Assembly: GCF_001640805.2 (NCBI RefSeq)
Contig: NC_066843.1
Location: 7,275,621 to 7,339,620, forward strand
Direction: 5' to 3'
From: Lates calcarifer
Taxonomy: Eukaryota > Chordata > Actinopteri > Centropomidae
DNA: 64,000 bases
The notes beneath the pieces are model-generated. The model made no database searches, was not told the origin of the DNA, and saw nothing but the letters and a program-made list of their open reading frames with translations. Position numbers and translations under genes: made by a program. Shown in pieces: positions 46,801 to 61,260 of the stretch (its first letter is position 1; the number at the start of each line of letters is the position of its first letter).

Positions 46801-49800
46801 TTTTTTTTCTGGCTGGGATGTCGTATGGCAGCAATTCGAAGCGTGTAATAGCTTCCCAGTGTTTACATTCCCAGCGTTGATTTGAGGCTCGCATTCTTCA
46901 GACCACTGCGATTTAATCTGGTTTCTTAAAAAGATTTGTTTTGACTTCAAGATTCACATCTAAAGAGACAAAACACCCACACCATTAACTTTGCACTGTG
47001 CCTCGCAAGATTGGCTTCCTGCTATCGTTTGAGAAACTAACACTTCCTACTCAGTCACGAGATCCGTGACAATCCTGCGTGGATTGTATTAATTCTGGGG
47101 CTGGCATTGCCTCTCCAGGCCACGTCTTCTCTCCATCAGGCAGAGGAAGACAGACAGGCTGACAAAACACAGAGGACAAGCTGACATCTCTCCAGGTGCA
47201 GGGATGTCCAGTAGGCCATAATGACTGGGGTTGACAAGCATAGCCAGCACTCTCTTTCTCTGTCTGGGGAGCTGCAATCCATTGTGTTACGTTCTGCGTA
47301 CAGCCTGAAGCCCGATTAAGTTTTCCATGCCATCATGTAATATAATGACTCAGTAAATGGTCTCCAGTCATGCAGATAAAGGCACTGGCTTATGACAACA
47401 GAGGCCCCAGCTGTCACAGGTGAGGCTTAAAGTCAAACAGAAGACAGGCTCGGTAAATGGAGCAATAAGTGCCACCTTGAACACGCTGGAGAGCCAGACT
47501 GAAAAAGCACAGTGGGGGTGGGGGCCATTCTTATGCTTAAATTTGGGCTTGTTCATTGTGTACAACATGACTAGTTTTCTCAGACCAGTCTTACACTTCA
47601 AATATGCACAGAGGCTTGCAAGAGAGCACTGCCCTCCTGTTTGTCATTCATCATAAATAAAACAGTGATCTGGCCATGGCCCCTTTTATATTGGAGCCAT
47701 CATCTTTTCTGCAGTTGCCTCATTTAAAATCGCCAGTCTCTATTCACCCCTGTACACAGAGAGAAAAGAAGACATATTATGTACAAAGTGCACATGACTG
47801 TGCCCTATCAGGTGTTTTAGAAAAATAATTTATGAATTGAACATTTTTGGGAGAGTCATGTGAAATATTTGTGCATTTTTGAAATCTTCCCGGACCACGG
47901 CCATTTCTAATCTAAGTGCATGCCATACCCACATTCCTCAAGATCTGTGGCTGAAACAGAACCATGCTGAAATGGCAGAGCAGGAAACCACATGAAGTCT
48001 AACCATTATGGACGGGAGCTGGCTGGTTTCCGGGAACTGTGTGTACTCGACTGCTATGCTCTACTCTACGGGAGGCAGGGCTAACTGCAGCCGCACCGAG
48101 GGTGGCTGACAGAGCTGTGTCATTGAGGCTGACAGAGCCTCAGGTGGCTGGCCAAGTAGGGCCCCGCTTGGGATTGTAAGCGGCAGGGTGGACAGTGGAA
48201 AAGAGGACTCTGTGCCTAGCATGCACGGGGCAGGCGCCATGATGGATGACCTCATTAATCTGGGTAGTGAGAAGTCCGCAAACCTCATTCTTGAGAGCTG
48301 CAGCACTTCCTGACCTCAGGTCTTGGTTCCTCCTTTCCCTCTTTCATTCTCTTTCTCTTCCTGCGTGTGGCTGCCGTGTTTATTGCAGTTCAACTCTTTG
48401 ACCACTTCGGCACAAATTATTATTATAGTGTAACCCAAACATTTCTCCATGTATTAACAAGCTTTTCGATATAGAGTGCCATCACTACACTTCAGTGTAG
48501 TCTGAGCGGGTTCCAGATTGATTAACAGATTACTATTTTACTAAAAACCTGATGGCACAAACAGGTTATGTTTGGTTTTCCCCATACTCTAGCAGTTAGT
48601 CATTCACTATAAATGCTCCTACTATCCATTGTTTCTTTAGTCTCACTCCACGCTCAAGGCGAGGCTTGACAGTGGAAACAATGGAGGGAAACTACCCTAT
48701 TCAGACAGTTACTCTCAGTTATTCTCGGACTAATATACCTAGAGATATTCTAAAGGCTCTCCTAAATATAAAAACACATACAAACCAAATCAGACATTTG
48801 GACACACACTCAGTGTTGTGAAATCAACCATAACATACAGTACCTGTTGTTCCCTTAAATGGGATTTCGTAATGATGAGTAGAAACTCACAAGCGTATAA
48901 GTCATTCTTGTGAATGGGTGGAGGCATTTGGGAATCAATATGAAGAAGCAGCAGATCTAGCACTACACCCTGCCGTATGACCTAAACATAAATCATTTGC
49001 ACTTAATAACACTGCAGGCATGTGCGTTTTGTAGTTCCTACAGGCATCTGAGTCCCATGTGTGAATAAACTGCAGAAAGATGCTCTTGATCTTTATATAG
49101 CACAATTGTGCTTTCTACTGGGATGAATTAAGCAGCTGACAAAACTACAAAGTTACTGATATTTCATTTGGGTGAGGGGAAAAAAAACATAGAAAAGAAA
49201 GAGGCACTAAAAATAAATGTGTTACACTACAGCACAGACATTAATACCAGGTGACTTCACTGGTTGTGGAGGTTGATTTGGACAGAGTCGCATGTACGAT
49301 ACAAAAAAGGGAGGAATTAGAGCATTTTTCAAATGTGTCTCTTCTTTTGTGGCTACAATGAAAACAGTGTGACTCTTAACACATGGCTTCCACACTGTGG
49401 TCAAACTGAGCTATGGTCAACAGTCAAAACTTAAAGCGTCTCTGCTCTCTCTATCTCTCCTTCTGCCCATCTTACAGGCAGGAAAACACTCTGCAAAATA
49501 CAGCCCCAGGCCAGGGAGTGAAGTGCAACTTAGCACCAGTAAAGCTGCGGTCGTCTGAATTCGACCCTAGTGACATGTGACAGGCTGTCATACCATACCA
49601 GCCCTTACGACATTAAAAAACACACACACAGAGACAGCAGAAATATCTGTCGCAGCTGACCCTGAGATCAAGTGTCACGGCTAGCTGAAGGCAGGCATGG
49701 TGGGGCGGGCAGGGCTGCTGTGACTGGCAAGGTGGGTGGCTGAGAGTAGGCATGGATGGTAGACCCCAAGCCAAGAAGGGTGGAGCAGCTCATTCCTTTT

Positions 49801-52800
49801 CCCATGGTGTTCCACGGGTCTTTGGGCTGTCAGCACTCGGTGGGATTTTACAATGGAGACTTAACCTTTTAGTCTCAGTGGTTTCAGTCTGGAGTGACAG
49901 ATTTGTATCAGGTCCATTGCCAGGTTCACTCACTGTCATAACAGTGTTTACTAAATGACAGGATCGAGTGCCAGAGATATGAATAGCTCATGAAAGTATA
50001 AATGGCCCCCTAACAGCGGGCTGCGTGCATGTGGTGTATTTATAGAACTCAATTGCAAATGTACGTGTATGAAACTGTAGACCAACACAAAAAACATCCT
50101 GCTCCAGATCTCTGGGCCACTGTTCTCTGACAAAACTTAACGTGAATACACCTCTCAAAAGCTGTGTGCATCAAACTAGTTTTATAAAACTGGATGCATC
50201 CATTTATCTCTGCGCAAGAGGCAATATCTCCACCCGCCATCATACTGCCTGCGCCCCTTCCCGTCCTTCTCTACAAAGCCTCATATATTGCCAGGCGAAT
50301 GCAGGTCCTAGAAAATTGCGTTTGGTTATTTTATCAGCACAGGACCCAGGCTTTCACAGTACTGTAATATCCTGTACAGGAAATCAATATGAAGGGGAAG
50401 AGAGAGGTGTTAACAGTACACAGAAACCACAGATATATAATTACTTTAATCTCAGTGTGTGTACCAACAGAATATCAGCTCTGCTTCAGCGCAAAGTTCT
50501 CCTCCCTTTTGAAACACAGGTGAAACATTATTACATGCGAAGCTAATTCAGCACTTGAATTATTTAGCCATCCTGCACAGGTGAATTATTCACTACATGC
50601 TTCCCTACTGGAGCTGCTGTGCATATGGCTGAGGCCCCCTCAGCTAAAGCAACTCTTTTCTCAGCATTGTTAGTGGGACTGTTTCAGCTCAGACAGCAGA
50701 GGCCTGTCTTCACTTCAGTGGAAAAATAAGGCTCACTTAGTAAATCTGTATCATGTCTCAGTCCAGAGTTGCGTTTGTGCCTCTAATCTTGAGGAAGCAG
50801 CTGACAGTAAAAAACTCCCTCAGCGCAGGCTATATTTACCTCACACGCCAAGACAACTAGATAGGTTTTATACAATAACAAGAGATTTGTGTGTATATTC
50901 TATGACCGCTTCTTCAGCTCACAGTGAAATGGCTCCTTGCCACTTTGGGATAAAGCAGTTGATTAGTAGTTTGTTTTGAACTCCAGCTGCCGGGCCCGAA
51001 ACTTGAAATTTTGTTTGCTGTAGAAGTTTATCATCAACTCGTTGTATCTCCAGCTGTACCCTGACAAGTAATCTAACTGCCTGCAACTGCCTGGGAAAAT
51101 CAAGCAGCTCCTGAAACCTACTGTACAACACCACGCTGGGGCATGGAGAGTATGTGCATGACAAACAGTGCGGGCAAAATGCTTCGGGCCTGTTAGAGCT
51201 GCGTGTGGAGGGCAGTTAATGAAATTCAACGAGACTGTGATACTCCAGAGGACCGGTCCTAACGTCAGAGGCTAAAAGAGGACTGTGGTAGATGCTTAAA
51301 ACCTACAGAGGCCGAATAAAAACATGGCTGCAGCCACACATCTGGCTTTACAGTGAACTGGCATGTCTAATATATAACATTATAATTTATTCTACTGTTA
51401 TGGCTGAGATGCAATTAGATTAAGCTAACAATCTGTCTGCATATTACAAATGAAACTAATATAATCTGATTTAAAATGTTTTTTCCAAAAGACTTGTCAC
51501 ATAATTTGTCTTTTAACTTAGGATGACATAGTCTCTCATAAATTTAAAAGCCTTTTCCAAAGCATGGATTTACTTTTATTTCCATATTAAATTTCCAAAT
51601 TAGTCAAGGGTTGTCAAACAAGACAAAAATTATGAACGATGTAAATGTCAAAGATCTCTATTCACACTGTTTGTCATAATCAGAAGATCAATAACATTAG
51701 TATGAGACTCTCTGACAAGGTTGTGGTGTGTTTCTCACCCGCTGACCTGTCCTGCTTTGGTGCAAGGTCTTACAAGTTAGGGATTAATAAATGAGTCTAC
51801 TTTAAGACAACAAAAGGAAGCGAGCCATCTTTCTTGCAGATCCCAGTCCTCCCAAATGTGTCCTGGGACTAAGAGACAAGCACCTTATTGTCTACGGGAG
51901 GTTTGACATTCTCTCTTTAAGTGAGTAAGAGGAGAATCTCACAAACAGCGTGCCCTGACAACATGTGATCCCCATCTAAATAGTTTCCACCATGATATCA
52001 GCCTGAATCAGGACCACAAAAGGCTGCATTGTACGGCCTGATGTGGACTGGGCTGAACAAGGGTCATTGTGCAGCCTGATCGTAGTCAGAAAAAAGCAAG
52101 AGCAGGCTGATGTTTTCGTTCCTCCATCAATGGAAATGGCACACTAAGCAAATTCCCTACTAAGGTAATTACCGTACTCTTGTGAAGCACAAGATGAGTT
52201 AACTCCATTATGGTTTAGCAGAGACATCCTATTGGAGCATTAATGGATAAAAAACTATATCTGAGGTCAGGTTATAAAGTCAGAGAGAGTACAGCACGAC
52301 AGGCTGTCAGGTTGTGTTATATTACTATCACAACAGTTTATCTTTGTGATCTAGTCAATCAACAGGATTAAAAATACTTCACAAAGGCGAGCCACCAGCT
52401 CTGTCATCTGACATCCTCTGTGGGAGACCACCAGCATAGAGAGAGGTCAGGTTACCACTTGTTTTACTAAAGGAACGAGGGAAGGAAGGAAGTGCAGAGC
52501 AGAGGAAGGGGAGACGTACAAATGAAGGCAGGAACCCCCATCCCCCCCGGACCGAGCGCATTCTCCTTGTCCGGTCCACACGACCGCGGAAACAACATAC
52601 AACTCGCTCACATGCACAGGAACACATCCACACACTGCACACATAAATATACACATCCCAAACCCCGGGCCATGATAAAAGCATACGTCACTGCATGCCG
52701 ATAATAATGGGCCTCGGGCCTGTCGCCCTGCGCAGACCAGCCAGAGCGAGAGATCTCAGTGTACTGTGACATCAAGGCTGACACGAATATTGAAGAGAAC

Positions 52801-55800
52801 AGATGAAGTGAGGCTTGTAGCGGTGGGACAATGGGAATTAGCTATATTAGCATGGAGTTAAGCAGAGAGAATGGAGGCTGTCTACTCTTTCATGACACAG
52901 AGCTTTACAAAGTCAAACCATGAAACTGAATTCTTATCCAATTTTACCATTACACTAGGATGAAGGACTTTAGAGACTGACAAAATGACTGATTTAAACA
53001 CTCAGTCCACCTGCGGTCAATATCAAACTAACATGTAACTTCCGATTACAGTGAGTAATGATTAAAATGATTTTTTTCTCAAAATTAGTCAAAAGGGACT
53101 GAGCGAGTTGGAAAACCCCTCCTCATTCACTCTCTTTTACTTGTTGCTCAGAAGCTGTCAACCTTTCATGTCCACAAATGCTGCTAAATCTTTCTAAAAG
53201 CACACTAAAGTAAAGCTGTATCAACAAGAGAGGAGAAACACCCATGTCAAGAATCTCTTAAGTGTGATAAAAACACATTAAACCTTCATAAATGTAGAGT
53301 ATACCATGAAATACTAAAATGTTAGCTTACGTTCTCCAGTCATACAGGATCCTAATCATTCAGCCTAACATTAGAATATTTAAGTGGCTGACTAATTTAA
53401 TCTTTCACTGTGAATCACCCTCTACTCTATTAGCAATGTTTCAAAGCCTCTATATTTTTTCATAGATTGACTCAACCTTCATAGCAAGGTCTAATGGTGG
53501 TTTTTGTCCTTTCAATCTTTTAAACATTTCATTTCACTCACTTGCTAAAATGACTAAAAAGCTTCAGATGGATGCAACCTTCACATGCAATTTCAGAAAA
53601 TGTCTCCTTGACACATCTGCAGACATGGAACAGCCCAGAGTACAGATTATTGATCGACTGCATTGATTTTCAGCGCTGCAAGGCTGCGAATATATGCACA
53701 CGTGGGTGTGTGTGAGCACGCGTGTGTGCATCTACGAGTGTTCAGATGCAGGTGCGCGCAGCACAAGCGAAGGACGGGGAATATCAATTGAGGTCGTACC
53801 AGCAGCCTCCCTCTGCACCAAAACACCTTTAGTGTTGCACATCATTGTTGCACAGAGACAGGTTCTCTGTTCGGGTGACAGTACAAACTTGATTCTGTAC
53901 AGGTAGGAGGATTTTATTTCTATTTTTGGGGGAACATCCACAGAGACCTATTTAGTCTTCTGGTTCCCCTCTGGATTGGAGGGTGGGGAAACAGTTTTTG
54001 TTCCACACACAACAACTAGGTCATTTTAATAAAGCTCCCATAGTTTAAATCTCTTTCATCTGTTACACAGGCAAATGTGCAACTGAAAGAGAAGCAGAGA
54101 AGAGCCATCATTAAAATGAATCTTGCATGCATTAAGTTGGGCATGACTTGTGGCAGATAAAAGGCCGAGAGATAAGCGCTCATTCACAGCTACAGTGTCT
54201 GCTGTGGTTCCCACTGCTGCGTACACCACCTACAGCATGCCCTCTCCTCAAACTACTGTGTGAAAAAGTTAATAAAATAAACTACACAAACAGTGTGTTG
54301 CTGACACAGTCTCTGACATTTCCAACCCACAGGAGAAATCTGCAGGTCTGCCGGTTACTCAGTCACTGTGGTGGGACGCGAATGTGGGTCACAAGACATT
54401 TTGGCAAAGGTTAAACGTAGATCATGGAGCAGTGACTCAGATAAATGTGAGGTGAGATTTGGGTCCCCGTGTCAAAACAAGTGAGAGTCACTCATCAGGG
54501 CGGCGCCATCTCTATGATGCCACCGCTGTAAAACAGCATGCATGTGTTTTTCTATACATGCTAAAGAACTACTTTGAATAACGCTAAATCCAGAACATTT
54601 TGATCCACATACACAGCAAAATTACATGAAATTTAATCTCATCCATTTTAATAATAATAATCATAAACAACTGATTGAACTGGATTTCTGTACAGTGTAA
54701 TTTCACTTCTTTTTGACATTCCAGAGAGATGAGGGCTAATACATCTTTAACCCAAGACTAACAACATCTGTGTGTCTTCTGCCAAACTGAAGAGGATAAC
54801 AACAGATTGTGTGTACCAGAGATATCCTATCATTCAGGATGTTATTTGCAGAGCACACAAAAGAATCTTGTCCTCGAGTAAAAGTCAGCTACAGAACAGA
54901 TCAGCGATCAAAGACAATGAAACCTATTTCCAAGATTTTTAGTTCTCTAACTCTCCATCCACTTCACTGAAGATATGATCATCTCACTCTCACTCTGAGG
55001 GGAGGCACCCACGGGAACACCCAGACATGAAGCCAAGGGTCTCTGAGCTGTGACCAGGGAGGTGTAAAAGTGTGTGGTGTGGGGGGCAGGAAGAAGGAAG
55101 AATGAAGCCATGCAGCTGGACCAAGAGATCTGTGGAAAACTCCCAACAAAGGCACGGGAAAACTGGGAAGGCTGGGGCAGGTCCTCTGGGACAGTCCCAG
55201 GACCAGTGAGGGGGCAGGCCTGCTCACTCCTGATGTAACTGAAGAAAACACACAGACTCTTTGTCTTTGGAAATAAAGTCAGTTTTTCCCCCCGGGTCAC
55301 TGAGCACACACATAGTGACGCTTCCTTACTCAGCTCACAGTTTGACAACCCAGGCAAATATTGTCATGCAGGAGCGATAAATGATCAGGAAATATAATAC
55401 TAGTGAGGAGGCAGAATGTCTGAATCAGACAAGATGAGAGAAGTGAAACTAAAAAAAAATGCAATAAAATAGTTTTTTCCCAGAGTGGGAGTACAAACTG
55501 TGACAGGCTCCAGGAATAAATTGCTTCTGATTTGCATTACTGTTAGTGTTTGTTTTTGCCTCGTTCTGACTGAGTATGCTTCACCACATATTAGGCTTCA
55601 AGCGTGATGCCTTCACTATAACTGGGCGTGATCAACTGGGCACCATAAATGAGAGGCTTTACATCATTTTCCCTGGCACGAGGCATTACAAGCCCTGTCA
55701 GCTGGCAAATGGAAGGGAAAGTTGGCACGAGTGTGAGGAGAGGCAGAGGCGGCAGAAAAGGAAAGTTGAGAGTTACAGGATCAGGTACGTGTTCAAATAT

Positions 55801-56864
55801 GCCAACAGCACCTGGCTTGATGCCACTACAATCAGTCTGACTGACAAACATTAAACACAGTCTGTCAGATTAACTGAAATCTATTTGTCCAAAACATCTA
55901 AAGCTTCATATTTAAAAAGATGCACCATTGGTATATTCTGGCGACCCCCTCAGCATTGGTATTTAAAAACTTAAATGGTTCAAGTTCAGTCAAAACAAAG
56001 GAGCATTCACGCTGTCTAAGATCCACCTCCTCCGAAAAAGCCAGTAAAAGACATGGAGGAGTCCAAAAACACACCCTCATTTCTGGGAAAAGCTGCTGGA
56101 GTGAGTTTGGCGCATGGTATGTGATGTTGGTGGGACTGTGTGTTGAAACTGTCCAGATATAACTGCGTGTGTGCAAGTTCCATTCAGGGAACAGTCAACT
56201 TGAGTTTAGCAGTCTGGTACACAATGAGGATTCACAGCCTCTGGGTATGACGGCTGAGTGTGCCAAAGATAGAGGGGTGGGGGTGGGGGGTGGAGGGGGG
56301 TAGGCTATCCTATTTAAAACTGCACTATCACTGCCGCGGAAACAGTGCTAGGATACTGTATCAGTCAGGGTGTTCCTTGAGCTGGGTACTCTGGCCTGAC
56401 AATGATCATCTGAGAAAAAGTAAACAGACACTACACAGTGCTGTCATTAAAGCAGTTGAGGCCTGTGGCGCACGAATTACACTGCAGTCTCCTGTGTGGA
56501 TTAGCAACACACAAAAAAGTATGCTTTCACATTCCAATACATATCTACACCACTGTCCATATTGTACATATCTATTCATACTGTTGTCTTTGCTGCACAT
56601 ATCTGCCCTATAGTGTATACACAAATCCAGATTTTTACTCTGTATATCATGCCTACTACAAGCATTACTCACTCCTACACCAGTGGCACTTAACTAATAA
56701 CAGTCATCCACACACACTAAAGTGCTCTTCAAACAAGGAGACTGCATTGACTTTTCACAAGTTGACCATCAAGTTGTGCTGCTGTAACGCAACCCTGTGT
56801 GAGCTTTGAAATAAAATCCTGTCGAGGGATTTCACCCGCTCACAGCTATGCAATTGCAACATAC
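43836..56864 (-). other. Long rhbdf1 5' intron, no gene recognised
   Basis: About 13 kb without a recognisable coding exon on either strand. Short ORFs here show no domain or family resemblance. It likely holds regulatory DNA, but I cannot pick out elements with confidence. Confidence 0.5.
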
Positions 56865-57017
56865 CTGACACGTATATCTCCGTCCCGAGGCAGCAGGTAA
56901 GGAAAGATATTTACAGGGTGATCTTTGGACACGCCCTTCCGAGAGCTCCTCACACTCAGAGCAGAAGATCAAAGTTCAAGGAGCCCTTGCGGCTGCTTGC
57001 CTATAAGCGCTGTCCTT
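56865..57017 (-). other. rhbdf1: Candidate rhbdf1 untranslated exon
   Basis: On the minus strand a strong acceptor (TGTTTTTTCCCAG) precedes 153 bp ending GTGTCAG with donor GTATGT. It has stops in all frames, so it would be an untranslated exon between the distant promoter and the first coding exon. Linkage to rhbdf1 is inferred from position and strand only. Confidence 0.35.
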
Positions 57018-60000
57018 CTGGGAAAAAACACACAGCATTCCCACAGCCCTGAAAATGAGCTTTGCCCTGAGGTTAACCAGCCTCAGACACCATGTCAGTG
57101 AGAACACAAGCTACTGGACCAAAACACACCCGGTAACTACCAACCCCTAAATTAGATGTTTTCATCTCTGCTACAGCCTAATGTTGGCTTTGGCTGAATT
57201 ACTGTGAAAACAATTCACAGCAACGTGTACTTTCAATTAAGTCACGCAACCGGCTTTTCTCCAAACCTGTGCATCAAGAGGTTTCTAGTAAATTTTGTGA
57301 ATGCTGGTTCACATAGGGCTGTCTGGCTCATGACAGATGAGGTGCTGACTGAGAGAAGGGCAGGGTGGCATGCTGGCAGACGAAGGCCTTGGAGCCTCAG
57401 AAGTAGACCTGAAATAGCCCCCGCTGCTACTGCATTACAGCATTACATCACAGCTGACTTCACCAACATGGCTGCCGCTGCATCATGCCACCACCAAGAT
57501 GTCATGGGATGGGAACAATTGGAAGGAACGGCTGTTGAGTCACACGACCGAGCCGTCAACAGGGGAAGCACTCTGGGATCGTGCAATACCCTGTGTACAG
57601 CAGGCTGGTGGTCTGTGCATGCAAACACCACACTTCCTGTATAATTAAAATCAATTCACCACAACCACTATATGTTTTGTTGTATTGTTTTTTTTCCCTC
57701 CATTGACAAGGCGGAGTGGATCTGCTTACATTCCTTATTACATATGCACAGCAGACACTAGAGACACCACTCGATGTCTGTTTTTCCACAAATACCACAT
57801 TATTTGACGTACAAGAAAAATCACTCTTCCTGTTCCTGACAACTTAGTCAAAACCATAACCACATCAAAATCAAAAGGTACGAGCTGAGTCGAGCACACC
57901 AGCGAGGACTAGATCAAATGCCGCCTGTGGGCTCTTTCACTATCAGCGCCTTGTAAAAACCATACCTGACATGCTTTTTTTTAAGCTAATGTCTATTTGA
58001 GCTCACCTGTGGGAACAGTTGTAACCAATATATTCAGCAGGAAAGCATGCGTATTGTCTCTGAAGTAGTAGAACAAGTCGGTTAACATGTTTGACCTCCC
58101 CAGACACTGCTGCCGTGCCCCACATTAACAAATCAGCCCAGGAGACAAGCTTTAACTGTAGCAGTTTTCACACAAAGCAGATGCTGGCTGTGATGACAGA
58201 TACATGACATGCTAAATATATAATTTAGCTCCGTAATACTCATACTAAATAAGTCATTAAGCTTTTGCAGACACTGTGTAATGTTAACCTCTTCAATTTC
58301 AGAAGACTAGGTTGACCATTTACAAACGTAGAATGAGTGGACAAATACTCAAACCCACAGAGATACATTTCAAATGTGTGTCAAGATCCTAAAGTTTCCA
58401 AGCATACTATAAATTTTAAGCTAACTTTTGGCAAAGGGAAGGTAAAATAAAGCTTAATAATGATCCCCTGTGGTGTCATGGTGCAGCCATTAAGAAAATG
58501 TTGCCTTGTGTTTTAAATTTCTGCTGTAAGAAAGAATGATTTATGCTTACTGGAATAAGCATAATATTAAGAGATATTACAACTTGCTTAAAGGACGTGG
58601 AAGTTCATGGTCCAGTAGTCCAATATGATATGAAACATTTAAATGAAAAGCATGAAAAATTAGCAGATTATCCTAAACAACAGACACAGTATATTTATAC
58701 AACACAGTGGATTCCTGGGACCTGATATAGCATCTACTACTATGTGATGCTATGTAGTATTACTCCTTAAACAAATTCTACCTGCTCCGCACATAAACTT
58801 TAGGATTTTCAAGTGAACACATTTTTCAACTCATGATGCAGATGTGTTTGACGATGAAACAGCCCAAGGTTATTTAGAGAAGCATGTGCTCAGTCAGCAC
58901 ACATGGAACAGTTCAGCCCAGTGACGCTCATTTCATCTGAATGCAGACAGGACTCTGTCCAGGAACTGAAGAAAATGACCAACAATCACAGGAGCATGCA
59001 CCCATGTTTCGGGGAAGCGGACAGATTTCAGGTTTCTGAGAGCTTCTTCCGGGAAAAGCTATGGCGGCTTTGTATTTTAAGGCCTCAGCACCTCATCAGT
59101 GGAGCGACCAAATCTACAAAGACTGCACAGTGGGTTTAACAAGTGTGTCCTGCTTGTAGATACACCATCTTGAACCCATTAGACCACATATGTAAAATAT
59201 CACTGTGGCGCTATTGCATAGTGGTGGCGTGATTTGAGCTGTATGGAAAGCTATTGAAGAATTCCAGTGAGTGAATGTTGATAACATAACCGCTGAGTGT
59301 AAAAAACTGCTCTGTGGCCCTTTTGAAGGCAACACTGTGAAGCAGTTGTACAGGACTATGCACTTGGCCAGACTGACAGACAGACAGATACCGCGCCATG
59401 AGTCATGCAGGCATGACTACAGTGTGGCCCCCTCAGCAGCCCCCCGCAAAACTCACATACCAGCCAGTCAACACAGGCCAGCCTGGGATGGTACACCTGC
59501 CTCAGCACAGCTACTCCCAGTTCCCTCCAAGTATCACGTACCCACATGCACCCACATAAACATCCAAACACACACACACACACACTGGGAATATTCTCTC
59601 TGGGGTCCACACAGTTGGAGCAGATACAGAGGATGAACATGACCGCCACTATCGCACATCAGGGCCCTGCTTTATCGGTGTGATTACATCACCCCGAGCC
59701 ATGATCGCCCTCCCTCCATGTGATAAGGTTTCAGGAACACTGGGCACACAAACCAGGCCATGTGCTCCTGTGTCCTGTCTGCCAAAATAACTCAGCAGTT
59801 TCTAATACAGTACGGCTACGGTTTCACTTCAGTCTGCCCAGGTATTGTAGGACGCTGTAGCGCGTAACCTTTCAGATGTCAACAAGACTCAAGTTTGTTA
59901 ATATGTGAGCCGCCCTCCCTGGAGCTCTCAGCTTCTGATGACTCAAACTGAGACATTCAGGTGGCCCCTCCATGCGTATGATTTTGTGGAATTTGTGGCC

Positions 60001-61023
60001 TTTTTTTTTTTTTTGACTGTCTGCCATGAGTCACTTTGAGTCACCGTGCGTTACTGCCTCATGAAAGCCACAATTCAGAGGAAAAACAAAGATCGGAGGG
60101 AGAGAGGTACTGACACTTTCAGGTTCAAAGTGGTCAAATGCAGGGAGATGATATGAGAAGCACATGCTGTGTGCTGCTCATTTCACTCACATTTTCCTCA
60201 TGAATTATGTAGCACCTGCATGTATGTAGCCAGAGAGAGAGAAAATGTGTCTTGCCGTTATTTGTCACAGACACACCAGCGTAAACTAACTGCCTTAGAG
60301 GAAGATGATGGTGATGCTGATGATGACCAGGAGGAGGAGGGAGCAGGAGAATGACTGAGGTCATGGTGTGACTTTATGCATGATGTGTTGCACGATTATT
60401 CAGCAGCACAGTCACTTAGGTGCATTCCTTCTGTCCAGAAATCACTATTAGGCCCAGCTATCCTCCATCAGCCTCCAGCCTCAGGAGATAAGGCAGCGCT
60501 GATGTTGAAATTAAAACCACAGAGCCTTTGGCTCATACAGCTCTAATGAAAGTAATCTCTCCTGTATTTGGCCTAAGTTTAAGTTAAAAAGAAGGGGGGG
60601 TAATTTAGCTTCTCAGCCCGTGTCTCTCATTGGACACAAGGCTCATTTCACACCTCATTAATTCCACTTCAACACCCCTTGAATGTGTAGGGTATTTAAC
60701 ACTTTTTTTTTTTTTTAAGGTGATTGGGCCTAAAGGTAGAGCCAATTAGACTACATGAGCATTTTAAATAGCCTACTTTCACTATGAGAACTCCACTAGA
60801 GGCAAAAGGCACAGCACCCTGTAACCTAAATGATGCTCTGCTTACTGAGTTCAACCTGCATCTGAAGTGTTCCCATGTCGACCAGTTCACCAGTAATTCA
60901 ATCGACTGTGGTGTATAGGCTCGTTTATCCTCCTTGATCACGACAGCGCGAGCGCTTCCTCCGGCTGCTACCTTCCGTATGGGCGACCACAAGAGACAGT
61001 CACGAAATAATGACACAACTTAC
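57018..61023. other. Non-coding region upstream of the candidate UTR exon
   Basis: No recognisable gene. Contains a CA run at about 59568-59585, a T-run at 60001-60014 and another at 60702-60717. Confidence 0.45.
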
Positions 61024-61260
61024 CCTTAGAACAACCAGCTCAGACGATCTCCAGCAGTGAAATATATATATATATCCGGTATAACAGATTTTTTTTCCCT
61101 CCAGGCAGCAGCAGATGAGTGATTTGTCACATCATCCTGACAGCGGCGCAGGAATAAACGCGCTTCTCTTTTCTTCTTCCTTCCACCCCGCAGATGTTTT
61201 TAAGCCAAGATCCGGTGCCCGTGGTATATATATATAAATAATAATAATAATCTGGTCACA
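61024..61260 (-). promoter_or_regulatory. rhbdf1: Candidate rhbdf1 first exon and promoter
   Basis: On the minus strand GGTTGTTCTAAGG is followed by the donor GTAAGT (61023-61018). The surrounding 60.94-61.25 kb is locally CpG-rich (CGACAGCGCGAGCGCTTCC; CAGCGGCGCAGG) against an AT-rich background. This fits a distant non-coding first exon, but no transcript evidence is available. Confidence 0.3.

Noticed and set aside
56260..56830. Weak resemblance to a retroelement 3' part inside the rhbdf1 intron
   Set aside because: Similarity too vague to name a family or limits from sequence alone.
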